Position numbers and translations under genes: made by a program. The notes beneath the pieces are model-generated. The model had not been told where the DNA came from, did not search any database, and worked only from the letters and a program-made list of their open reading frames with translations. From Bicyclus anynana (taxonomy: Eukaryota > Arthropoda > Insecta > Lepidoptera > Nymphalidae): a stretch of 64,000 bases of DNA. Numbering within the stretch: the first letter of the stretch is position 1; each line of letters begins with the position of its first letter. This document shows positions 43,513 through 53,350 of the stretch, in pieces. Where the stretch lies: positions 18,296,889 to 18,360,888 of the forward strand of contig NC_069087.1 in NCBI RefSeq assembly GCF_947172395.1, given 5' to 3'.

Positions 43513-44739
43513 CTCAGAATACAGAAAACCACCAGAAGGAGTGATAGCGCAAAGAAGTGAAGCCATTTAAACTACACATTTTACGATTACTCACTCTGTG
43601 TTTGTCGTGTTGTTTGACGTGCTATACACGTGACAAATTTAATTAAATTAAGCCGTCTTGTGCTATTTCTTCGTGTAAAAATGCCGTTGGTAGAAAAAAG
43701 AAACTGAATAGGATCACATTTCACGTGTAAGTAGCACAAATAAATATTCTTATGTTAAAATAATGAATAATTTTTACGTGAATTTAGTTGTCATAGAAAC
43801 CGATGACTTCATTTTGTAAGTGTTGCCAATGTAATTGTTTTGATTTTCCCTACTTTTAATTTCAATTCAAGGATTTATTATTTATGTAAAATATTAATCA
43901 ACTAAATAGGTAGGCATAGGTTCCGGCAATTAAGTTGAAATAAAATTGTGGTAATCAGCGCAGATAAAGAAAGTGTAAAATAATCTTAAAGCTTTAAAAT
44001 TTTACAAATAACAATGGCGTGCTATATTATAATAAGTTCGTTTGTTCTTGTCTGTTTGTGTGTTTGTTTGCACATTTGTTTGTTTTCGTGTACTTGTTTG
44101 GTCTTTTGTTTGTTTGTGTACCTACTTGTTTGCTTGTTTGTTTGAGCAAGAGGATTAAATAAAATATTTTTATCTTCAAAACACATTCTTAAAAGATATT
44201 AAACCAATTACATGGCCTTATTTATACTTGAATTTTAAGAGACATAAAAATTAGAGAAATAAGACGAGATAATAATAACTGTGCACACGATTGAAATACA
44301 TATTTATAATAATAATATAATATAATTATATGGAATATATAAAATTATTATTGTAAATATGTATTTCTTTAGTTTGTTAGTTGATAAGTTTTATAATAAC
44401 CGTCTTATTATATCTATTATTTATTTGTCCTTGTCTTGAATTTTTTAGAGTTCATTTTCTTGCTGACTCTTAGCAATCACTAGAAAACCGGTCCTACTGT
44501 TTTTATTATTTACCATACAAGTTAACATTTAATGTGATGAACTGTACACTTATTGTTTTCCTTTTAACATTATAAATTTTTACCACAAAATAGGGAAAAA
44601 TTTAACAGCCTCATGTACTAGCAACATTACGCGGGTGAGAATTGCGACGAGTGCAGGCTGTTGTGTACAATTTTTGGACACACTGCGCACTATAGAATGA
44701 CATCTAAACGTGGCTTCTGGTGGTTTTTTGTATTCTGAG
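43513..44739. mobile_element. 1.23-kb TIR element with 8-bp target duplication
   Basis: Inverted ends CTCAGAATACAGAAAACC and its partner match at 25 of 26 positions (43513-43538; 44714-44739). Exact flanks AGTATTTT at 43505-43512 and 44740-44747. The interior has a GTTTGTTT-rich stretch (44035-44150) and an internal imperfect palindrome at 44292-44369, but no transposase frame. Eight-bp duplications suggest hAT or P-type; superfamily left open. Confidence 0.8.
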
Positions 44740-44890
44740 AGTATTTTATTTCAGATTCTTACGAATGCAAAGGCTATGGCATTTCTTAAGTAAGGTGTTC
44801 CATTTAAGGCCACATTCGTAATGATATGAACGTACCATCAAGTTAAACCATTAAGGGAGAGCTTATCCCTAATAATATTATCAACTAACT

Positions 44891-45079
44891 TACGCCATGC
44901 GGTTTTACCCGCGTGGTTCTCGTTCCCGTATAAATACGGAGATAATATATAACCTATAGCCTTCCTCGATAAATGGGCTATATAAACCTGAAAGAATTTT
45001 TCAAATCGGACCAGTAGTTCTTGAGATAAGCGCGTTCAAACAAACATACTCATCAGATTTATAATATTACGAGTAGTAT
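44891..45079 (-). mobile_element. Helitron-like element, 3' end lost
   Basis: CCGCGTGGTTCTCGTTCCCG, AAATCGGACCAGTAGTTC, CAAACAAACATACTC and TTTATAATATTACGAGTAG are the usual order in a reversed LEP1-like Helitron. No CTAG end is present. Confidence 0.65.
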
Positions 45080-47094
45080 AGTTACGAAAGTAACTCTGTC
45101 TTGTCTGATATGTGTATGTTACCCCCAAGACTAAACCACTAACCCTATTTCTAAATAAGATACATGTGTACTTACAGAAAATCAAATTTTGACAATCATT
45201 TTGCCAAACTACTCGAAGTTTCTTATCTAAGACCGTTAAAGCCATGCCAGGTGATATTTAAAGCCGCCTATAACCACTTATCAAAACGTGAACGGTCTAC
45301 ATCATTCCATAAAAATGTATAGTAGCAAATCTACTAAATCATAGTAAGTATGAAGTCAATAATTCTTTGAGGAGTGGCAATCGATCTGATAGCTAGTACT
45401 CGTTGATAAGCCGGCATGGGGTAGCATGATCTATTCGTCTCATGCAACTCCGTTCTCTAATTCGTATAATACAAGGGTTATTATAGCGTGCGTGTGTGAG
45501 GCAATGTAGCCAAGGCTGTCCACCGTACGTTATAGTAGTAACGCGTCCAGTAAATCACGTCAGAGAGCGATTTGCCGCGAAAATTACCGGCCGCGGAATC
45601 CTAAGGAAATAGTATAGGCGCGGATGACAGATACAGGACAATTAATTAACAGAATTCTAATAAGAAAAAAAAATTAATTGAGATCTCCGTGTAGGAATAT
45701 GGGATAAGTCTCCGCTCCACAGAAACCTACCCTCAATCGACGCTCATCTCATTAAGACACAAACATTTTTGCATATTAGGTAAAATGTGTTCCTTCCAAG
45801 TTAAGTGCCTGAAATAGCCAAGCGGCGCGTCTGTACCAATAGGGTGATAGGTGATTACTGCTATACAACCTTGATAGTTAATAGTAAGACCAAACCAAAT
45901 TAAAATACGAGTATGTATAATAAATCAACCGACCAAGTGGGTACGAACTGAAAATTTTACTCAGGTCATTTCAGTTACTTGGCATAAAAAATTTAATAGA
46001 AAAAAAAATAATATCAGAGAAACTTATTTAAATTTAGCAATCAAATTGAGTAGCTATTATAAATTATTATTAAAATATCCTCAAAACACACACTATTTAT
46101 CGGAATCTGTTTAAAAGCATTTTCGATCGTGCAAGGTAAGGGCTCTCAGCCGGTGAGTCATTTAGAAATATTCGTAACTTACCGGCTCTTCCCGTCAATA
46201 AATAGGTTCGCTGACGGAGTTTTATCTGCGATCGCCGCATGTACTGCAGCGCGCAACAGCCTCTTAGCGGATGATTTGTAGCGAGGCTGCGTCGATGCAA
46301 TCTCCCGCGCACTTACTGACTGAGCGAGATTAACCGTTCGTGCAACTGCAACGAAGACGCAACGTTTCGTCAACGGCGACATCTATGAAGAGTCGACAAT
46401 ACTTTTTTTTAAGTGATAACTTTTTATGGGTAACGTAACGCGTTACACAGCTGAAATTGGCATGTTCGACACTTGCACTTTACTACAGACTATTTTAAAA
46501 GTTTGTTTCTTGTTGCAGATGAAAGAATCAGGCAGATTAAGTACACGAAATACGACGGGGTCGCAGCTAATCCAAAAACGAGTATATTCTCCAGACAGTT
46601 TATGACACGAAGCGTCGCAGTAATTTCACAGGCAATCGACTAGTTAGTTCTGTAATCATTTTTGCAAATAAAGATTTTTTTCTTTTATCAATGCGATAGC
46701 CTTGTATTTGATCGATCTCTATGTTAGAGTTTAAAAATAAATGAATACCAGCTTAAATAGAAAGTAACGTACCAAATCACTTGTGGCTTCAGAACTCAGC
46801 AATGCTTCAAAGCTCAACACGCTAACATTCAGGGCACCATGTTAAGAGCCGGTACAGTAATGCCGATAGTGACAGAACACCGTGTCTTAGTTACAGTGTA
46901 GTCGAAACACGGAACTGTTATCGCCCATTTACACCCAACATAAAATACTGACTGACTTACTTAAATTGAACTTTTCGTTCACACTAAATGATAGCTTTTA
47001 AATGCATATAGTCTAACAGTCGGCTACTTGTTGTATTAATACAGCACAGACGCTGTTCGCAAAATATTACATACGTGTAGATGTAGGTAGAGTG
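45080..47094. other. Unique DNA with GC-rich islands
   Basis: Islands at 45515-45640 and 46100-46390. In the second, minus-strand frames of 67 and 71 codons overlap, without a recognised domain. Remainder AT-rich, no gene seen. Confidence 0.35.
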
Positions 47095-47250
47095 AGTTGA
47101 AAAATGCGTGTTGCCAGTGATGACATATGGATCCGAGACTTGGTCGCTAACTATGGGCCTTATTAGATGGTGGCTCAAGACCGTTGTTTTTGGAAGTCCA
47201 TGCAAGAGACCTATGTCCAGCACTGGACATCCATCGGCTGATAATGTAAT
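47095..47250 (+). mobile_element. RTE relic with internal deletion
   Basis: Plus-strand translation gives CVLPVMTYGSETWSLTMGL, a well-conserved stretch of RTE reverse transcriptase near the end of the RT domain, then jumps within 30 nt to the terminal region (CAGCACTGGACATCC, CGGCTGATAATG). Several hundred bases of normal coding sequence are missing between. Confidence 0.75.
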
Positions 47251-47384
47251 GTAAAATGTAGAGTCGTAGTGTAAACGAAAAATATAGTTTTTTCTCTCCA
47301 TTCACAACAAGGGTTGCCTGAGCCTGTTGACTGATGTGAATGACTGCATAGAGTGAAAATGTAGGTAGGTAACTGACATCACTA

Positions 47385-47480
47385 TCATATTAAGAGAGCC
47401 AGGCCTACTAAATAGATGATGGGCTTTAGAGCATAGACCCACCACGCTGCATCAGTGCGGGCTGTCGGGCTTAGTGGGAT
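47385..47480. mobile_element. Dispersed repeat fragment, family E
   Basis: GAGAGCCAGGCC, TAGACCCACCACGCTGC and GTGCGGGCTGTCGGGC match the family also seen at 17084-17160 and 59215-59312. Small non-autonomous retroelement or UTR piece; class uncertain. Confidence 0.5.
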
Positions 47481-47550
47481 GTTTGATTCTTTAATCTCTT
47501 CGATGCATGAACATCACCAACTTCTACTACTGAGACTTTATTGAAAGAAA

Positions 47551-47767
47551 TCATCATCATCATCATAATCAACCCATATTCGGCTCACTGCTGAGCTCGA
47601 GTCTCTTCACAGAATGAGAGGGGTTAGGCCAGTAGTCCACCACGCTGGCCCAATGCGGATTGGCAGACTTCACATACGCAGAGAATTAAGAAAAATCTCT
47701 GGTATGCAGGTTTCCTCACGATGTTTCTCCTTCACCGTTTGAGACAGGTGATATTTAATTTCTTTTT
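47551..47767 (-). mobile_element. SINE-A, 5'-truncated
   Basis: (ATC)n tail complement, CAACCCATATTCGGCTCACT, CCCCTCTCATTCTGTG region, GGCCCAATGCGGATTGG and CCTCACGATGTTTCTCC up to GTGATATTTAATTTC. tRNA-like head lost. Confidence 0.8.
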
Positions 47768-48477
47768 TAATATTTAATAGCCGAATCAATACTCCAATGC
47801 GAGACCTCATGATCAATGATCATAAGCACCACCGAGGTAGTTAATAGTGACGCGTATATTTATTGGCGGTGCATTATAAATTGAATTTTAATTGTCACAA
47901 ATACCACACACACACATACACGTAAAAGAAGTTTTCTAAAATAATAGACACCTAAGACTCAGCAAAGCTTCTTGATCATAAAATGGAAATGCAAACTGTA
48001 CGGATACGGTGAAGTTCGAGTTCATTTCATTTTTGAATCGCCTCACCCTGCGCTCGCTCCGAGAGCCGCTATAAAGACAACTGCTTTCTTATGCCGTTGT
48101 GTTTTAAATGGTAGAAATTGTAGGAGTTATTCATCTCTCTCTCTTGAACTATGTCTTGTATTGTAGCTACTATAGTTTGAGAATCAAAAAAGGCTCAATA
48201 GGTCTTAAGAGGGGTGAACTTTATACCAAGAGGTCCAGAGTTCAATTCTCGCCTTCAACTTAGATTCGAAATAATCTTCAACTTAAAGTCTAATGACCAT
48301 GATGAGAAATTATTTATTTTTTGAGTAAAAAACATACGCACTAGGCGTAGTCCCAGTTTATTTTCGTTAAGAAAAATTTTAGCCATGTAACTATGTTGTG
48401 ACTTGAAAAATCATGTGGAGATCTTGCTAGGAGTAGGTTTTATAAAATATTTTTCACAAACAAATTCAACCGACTTC
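47768..48477. other. Unique DNA with tRNA-like relic
   Basis: At 48186-48262 (plus) GGCTCAATAGGTCTTAAGAG and GAGTTCAATTCTC are A/B-box-like, probably a SINE head relic. An ACACAC run lies at 47907-47922. No gene seen. Confidence 0.35.
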
Positions 48478-48721
48478 AAAATCACAAAAATAAACTAAAA
48501 AGCAAAAAATAACATCAAATGTGCTACCTTCTGAAAACTTTGAAGGTAATTCCGTTATTTTAAATTTGACACAAAATTATAATAATACTGAACCGATTTT
48601 CATGAAAATTAAATCTGGAAGTATCTCTTTCAAACAAAAAAAAAGAATTTTCAAAATTGGTTAAGGAATGACAAAGTTATGCGGTAACAATTGAGAACCT
48701 CCTCCTTTTTTTAAGTCGGTT
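48478..48721. mobile_element. AACCGACTT-type MITE
   Basis: Starts AACCGACTTCAAAA and ends with TTTTTTAAGTCGGTT, inverted ends of about 14 bp. The left part (AAACTAAAAAGC, AAAATAACATCA) is shared with the large inverted repeat at 63395-63762. 244 bp, no frame. Common type in Lepidoptera; superfamily not assigned. Confidence 0.75.
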
Positions 48722-48881
48722 AATAAAGAAAGAGTATCCGATTGTCTATGAGATGGCTATCTGATCTTCAGCAGACACTATCCTGCAAAGTACTTGCTAC
48801 GTGGTACAATGCACTGACTGCACCCTTCAACTTGAGAGATGTGTTTGTCTCATTGATACTACTTGAAAGAAATAACTTAAA

Positions 48882-48934
48882 TAGTTTGTCCGGGGAAATA
48901 CTAACACAATGTTAGTATTTCCCCGGACAAACTA
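48882..48934. repeat. Perfect 25-nt palindrome
   Basis: Arms 48882-48906 and 48910-48934 are exact complements around CAA. Core GTCCGGGGAAATACTAAC. Unrelated to the other hairpins. Confidence 0.95.
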
Positions 48935-49177
48935 GCACAGCTTAGACTAATAACCTAAAGACCCGCAAAAGACGTTCAGTAACTATGTGAGTGTAAGAGT
49001 TAAGTTAGTTACCCTTGCCGACACGCACACAAGCGTAGCCTAAACGTAGCGTCGTAGCGAAGCGATGCGTTAAGAGCTCCTATTTCGGGGCACATAAAAC
49101 GGCTTACGAATCCTGCGACTACACACTATCTATGTGTTATAAATCTATGTAGCACAATTTAGTTCTACGACTAACGT

Positions 49178-49269
49178 CTAGTTCTGACTATTTTAGTCGA
49201 GTACGAACGATTTTTGGACGATAGCAAGTTTATGCTACTCGACTAAAATACTAAAGTAGTCCGAACTAG
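49178..49269. repeat. Imperfect inverted repeat, MITE-like
   Basis: TATTTTAGTCGAGTA (49189-49203) pairs exactly with 49236-49250; the outer CTAGTTCTGAC pairs with GTCCGAACTAG at 10 of 11 positions. Total 92 bp. Possibly a very short MITE. Confidence 0.6.
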
Positions 49270-49560
49270 GCTTAAGTATTTAAACTGAATTAGTCATATA
49301 AAGCTCAGACATGTCACATTCATTAGACGAATCGAAACCTAATTTCGTCATAACACGATTTAGTATAAGAAGAAAACGTTAAAAATACCGCAGAATAAAT
49401 ACCGCGTACATTTCCGGTTTATCTTTATTATAAGTCTGTGGAGTGAAGTTATGACAACTGCAAACATCGCCGTCCCTCTCAGACGCGACTGACGGCTGCG
49501 ACAGCTGTCCCTGTCTAACACAGCGTTATGCAATTCTTGCAGTGATTCCCGGAGAGTCCC

Positions 49561-50126
49561 GCCCTGGGACGAACAAGAAAGGTTTATAAAACCGTAGAGG
49601 CCGTTGATATACAAAAACCAAGATACTATAGGAAGTATTAATAGATGCACCACCGATATGCTCAATAATGTAGTACATGGAAGGATTGTGATAACAATAA
49701 TTAATTATTTTTTCGCAAAAAATAAAACCGAATTTCGAAATACAGCCACTAATTTTGAAAATTTTCGAGATCTTTTGGAAGTAGGTACATTGCAAAAAAA
49801 TACTAAACCGGGGTCCTTTTAGTGTTAATGATAAAAAATTTAAATTAAAAAATTAAATAATTGATAAATTGCCATTACATTTGTAAAATATTTCTATCTT
49901 AAAATATAACTATCAACCATCTACGAGTAACTTTAAGCAAAAAATATAGTTTGTAGGTTTAGAATAACAAATAAATGAATGTACTGTTCAAATAAAATAC
50001 GGATACTTCCAAGATGTGCTGCTTAATCACATGAAGGAAGTGTGTATCTTTGGACACAATATCAAGCGTTTTCAAGAGAATGCCACCCCGGGACGAACAA
50101 GTAAGGTTTATAAGGCCATGGAGGAC
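49561..50126 (+). repeat. Short dispersed direct repeat, two copies
   Basis: Copies at 49561-49602 and 50086-50126 share GGGACGAACAAG, AGGTTTATAA and GGAGG-like ends over about 40 bp, 525 bp apart. Confidence 0.65.
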
Positions 50127-50457
50127 CAAAGTTTGCGCTGTTCGGTTCTTCGGACTGTTCTTTACCGCTATCTCTTAGGTATATCCTTGGGAGCGTTTAA
50201 TTTGAATTCATCTTGCAATACGGGTTAGTGCTTGGCTGTGAGGTCACATGATGATAAGTGATCGTAACTTAGTGTATAGTGATGCTAAGATTGCATTTTA
50301 TTGAATTATACCCAGTTTGCGTTGTAAATGTAAAAGTTTTAAGTTGTTTTAGTTTTGTTTCTAATGTTATTATAATTTAAAATCGTCTATTATTTATGCT
50401 ATTACTTATTTTTTTATTCTCTTAATTTATGATGATGTAAAAATAAAACCAATACAC

Positions 50458-50709
50458 CTCAATATATAAAAACTTAGTGTCACAATGTTTGTTAGAACAC
50501 CAAAACGACTAATCCGATTTTAATGAGGTAGGTATGGAAATAAATAGTGGTTAGGTATTTTTTAATCCGTTACCCCTGTTTTTTAATCTTGATTTTATTT
50601 GTAGTATATATTATCATGGCAGATCAATGTTTGCCAGGTCAACAAGTTATCAGTATATTGGATAGAAGCAGGCGTTACTTTGCGGAAGTTCATCATGATT
50701 ATATAATGA
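50458..50709. other. Repeat-like sequence before the Helitron
   Basis: AATATATAAAAACTTAGTGTC and CACAATGTTTGTTAGAACACC resemble a Helitron-type head of another subfamily. The part GCGTTACTTTGCGGAAGTTC at 50670-50700 recurs at 51995-52020, so the last 50 bp belong to a repeat interrupted by the Helitron. Confidence 0.4.
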
Positions 50710-51639
50710 CTAGCGGACGCCCGCGACTTCGTCCGCGTAAATTTCGATGTCAACTTTACTACTACCCCTACCCTACCCTACCCCTACCCTACCACTACCC
50801 CAACCCTACCCAACCCATACATCTACCCTACCCCTACCCTACCCCAAAACCTACTCCTACCCTACCCCTACCTTACCTACACCCTACCCCCATCCTACCC
50901 CTACCCTCCCCGTACCCTATCCCTTTCCTACCCCTATCTCACGCCTATCCCACCCCTACCCTACCACTTCCCTATCCTTCCCATACCTCTACCCTACCAC
51001 TACCCTACCTCTACCTCTACCCTACCACTACCCTAACGGAAACTACGTAAATGAAAGCGCCGGGCGTCATATAGCGGAATTTCTGCGTCTTTTAGAAATT
51101 TTGTATTATCTCCGAAACTATTTAAGTAATTAACATACTGTAAAGGGCAAATCTTGTCTCCATAATATCCTTGTGATTATTAAATAATTTATTTTAATAA
51201 GGATTAAAGTTTAGTTGTATAAATAATGACGTAAACCTAAGTATATAAAATTAATAATTTTTAAAACACAAAAGGTACTATATCTGCTAATATATAGAAG
51301 ATAGATATATGGTGTCGCGGACTTTTTTGTAGAACTTTTAAAGATACATAAAGTCTCCATACATTAATTTCAATTTTACACAATAGTTAAGGCAGCGCAT
51401 GCGAATAAGTCTGTTTAAGAGGATTTTCAGTCCGACCTGTATGACAAAAACTGTGATAACTCGGCTAATATATATGGTACCAATATAAAATATAGCCTAT
51501 AGCACTCCCCGATAATGTAGCATTCTACTGGTGAAAGAATTTTTAAAATCGGACCAGTGGTTCCGAAGATTACCCCATTTAAAAAATGTGACAAACTTAC
51601 AAACTTACAAACTTTACCTCTTTATAATATTAGTATAGA
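50710..51639 (-). mobile_element. 930-bp Helitron carrying a CCCTAC minisatellite
   Basis: Reversed Helitron with both canonical ends: CTAGCGGACGCCCGCGACTTCG at the left (50710) and ATTAGTATAGA at the right, giving 5'-TC and CTAG-3' on the minus strand. It sits between A (50709) and T (51640), the standard A^T target. AAATCGGACCAGTGGTTCCG is the usual subterminal part. No Rep/helicase coding. Confidence 0.85.
50757..51035 (-). repeat. (CCCTAC)n minisatellite inside the Helitron
   Basis: About 280 bp of variant CCCTACC/CCCTAC units with interspersed CACT, CATA and CTCT variants. It generates Pro/Tyr/Leu-rich frames of 128 and 167 codons that are not genes. It is not the TTAGG insect telomere repeat. 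Confidence 0.95.
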
Positions 51640-51681
51640 TTTATTTATTTTGCTATCATCCGCGAGAGTATTTTGTCGGAC

Positions 51682-51729
51682 CTGGGTGACGTTGTCGCAT
51701 GGGCGAACCCATGCGACAACGTCACCCAG
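51682..51729. repeat. Perfect 22-nt palindrome
   Basis: Arms 51682-51703 and 51708-51729 are exact complements around CGAA. The arm sequence CTGGGTGACGTTGTCGC is also the end motif of the TIR element at 52037-52242, so this hairpin is derived from that family. Confidence 0.95.
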
Positions 51730-52036
51730 TAATAAATCATTATATAAGTTATCAGTATATTATAATGTTTATACACAATTTAATTCGACACCATAAGGTA
51801 AAGCATTAAGATGCAGTTAACAGTTCGCTGCTTGTGACAGCCATCCGCCGCGGTGTGGGTCATAAGCGGAGAGCGGATTCTCCGCCTACTATACTAACTA
51901 ACAAATATTATTTATTAATATAAAAATGACTCTTTGATCCAGTGGTTAGCCTACGTGCCTTCAGATAACGAGGATGACACAAGACATCGTATGGAAGCAG
52001 ACGTTACTTTGCGGAAGTTCATCATGAATATATAAT

Positions 52037-52242
52037 AATTTATTTACTTTGCTCTCATCCGCGAAAAGCCGACGAGCCCATGCGACGTCACCCAGGTCCG
52101 ACAAAATACGTACGTTTCACCCCAAAACCGGAGCATCCTCAGGAGATGTTGACTCTACAACGTGAGTATTTTGTCGAACTGGGAGACGTTCTCGCATGGG
52201 TTTTCGTCGGTTTTTCGCGAATGAGAGCAAAATAAATGAATT
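52037..52242. mobile_element. 206-bp TIR element with about 70-bp arms
   Basis: Left arm: TTTGCTCTCATCCGCGAAAA, GCCGACGAGCCCATGCGAC, CACCCAGGTCCGACAAAATA. Right arm is the complement with scattered differences and small indels. A related, rearranged copy lies at 51640-51730 just right of the Helitron. Confidence 0.7.
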
Positions 52243-52997
52243 ATCATATATTTAAAGACATCTGTCAACATTGTTTAATGTCTTTCTGTCATACTTCTCG
52301 CTTCGCATCCAATTGACTTAGTGGTGTTTTACTATACACACATGATGGTGGTGTGGTGACCATTGCACATTGTACTGTTTGGTCTTTTATAAGTACGACC
52401 TGCAGCCGCCTATTAATGTGGTCTATGATATTAAAGCCCTAAGGAATCAAGCTTGCTTTGGAAAATGAAAATCGACTAGATGGTGATGACTAGCTAGTGT
52501 AAGAGTTTAATATTTAATTTATATAGTGCGTGTCAATGAATCAAACCTGTAGTTCAATGCGCAACACTTAAAACCGAAGTGGATGTGCACGCAAGAAAAA
52601 CTCCAAGATGTTTTAAGTGTCGCCTGTGACTTGTCCCGCATCCAAGACGAAGACAATCGGCACGTCAGCAGCAGGTCTAGCGACCGCAGATCAGGCTGTC
52701 AGCGTCAAAGGCCGCAGTGTACTTAGCTAGTACATCTAGCTGGCAAGTGACCACAGCATATCCTACATATAGGAACTGGAGCCTATTATGTTTTTTTAAT
52801 ATGGACCAGTGAAATACTATTTTATAGATACGACTGTAGTCCAATCAGCAAGTAATGAACCAAATCTGACGGATTCAAGGATGTGCTCTTGCCGTTGAGC
52901 TATTGAGAGTCCAAAATTAAGGAATAAGGCTTACTACTGATGCCTCTAGTTGTCAGGTAGGTACTACCTACAGAGCATTACAGTATAGTTACCTACT
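52243..52997. other. Unique DNA with tRNA-like relic
   Basis: At 52855-52910, minus strand, CTCAATAGCTCAACGGCAAG resembles an A box, probably a SINE relic. GC-richer at 52640-52720. No gene seen. Confidence 0.35.
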
Positions 52998-53350
52998 ACC
53001 TATGTAACATAGCCTTGATAGCCCAGTGGAAGAGCCGTGATAGCCCAGTGGATATGACCTCTGCCTCCGATTCCGGAGGATGTGGGTTCGAATCCGGTCC
53101 GGGGCATGCACCTCCAACTTTTCAGTTGTGTGCATTTTAAGAAATTAAATATCACGTGTCTCAATCGGTAAAAGAAAACATCGTGAGGAAACCTGCATAC
53201 CAGAGAGTTATCTTAATTCTCTGCGTGTGTGAAGTCTGCCAATCCGCATTGGGCCAGAGTGGTGGACTATTGGCCTAACCCCTCTCATTCTGAGAGGAGA
53301 CTCGAGCTCAGTAGTGAGCCGAATATGGGTTGATGACGACCTATGTAACA
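52998..53350 (+). mobile_element. SINE-A, full-length, exact 12-bp target duplication
   Basis: ACCTATGTAACA occurs at 52998-53009 and 53339-53350, bounding a complete element of 329 bp. The A-box head is duplicated (AGCCTTGATAGCCCAGTGG at 53011 and AGCCGTGATAGCCCAGTGG at 53033). B box GGGTTCGAATCC is intact. The 3' end TTGATGACG is a short form of the (ATG)n tail shared with RTE, consistent with RTE-driven mobilisation. Confidence 0.9.

Larger units (their letters stand above)
48935..50457. other. Unique DNA, no gene seen
   Basis: GC-richer at 49010-49120 and 49470-49620; AT-rich after 49660. Frames of up to 101 codons are on both strands and lack domains. Contains the inverted repeat and duplicated element listed separately. 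Confidence 0.35.

Noticed and set aside
50757..51035. CCCTAC array as interstitial telomere
   Set aside because: Lepidopteran telomeres are TTAGG repeats; this array is internal to a Helitron and shared by another copy.
50547..51133. 167- and 128-codon plus-strand frames rich in Pro, Tyr and Leu
   Set aside because: Produced by the (CCCTAC)n minisatellite inside a reversed Helitron.
53089..53105. Possible functional tRNA gene at a perfect B box
   Set aside because: It belongs to SINE-A with a 3' body and a 12-bp target duplication; no acceptor stem is formed.
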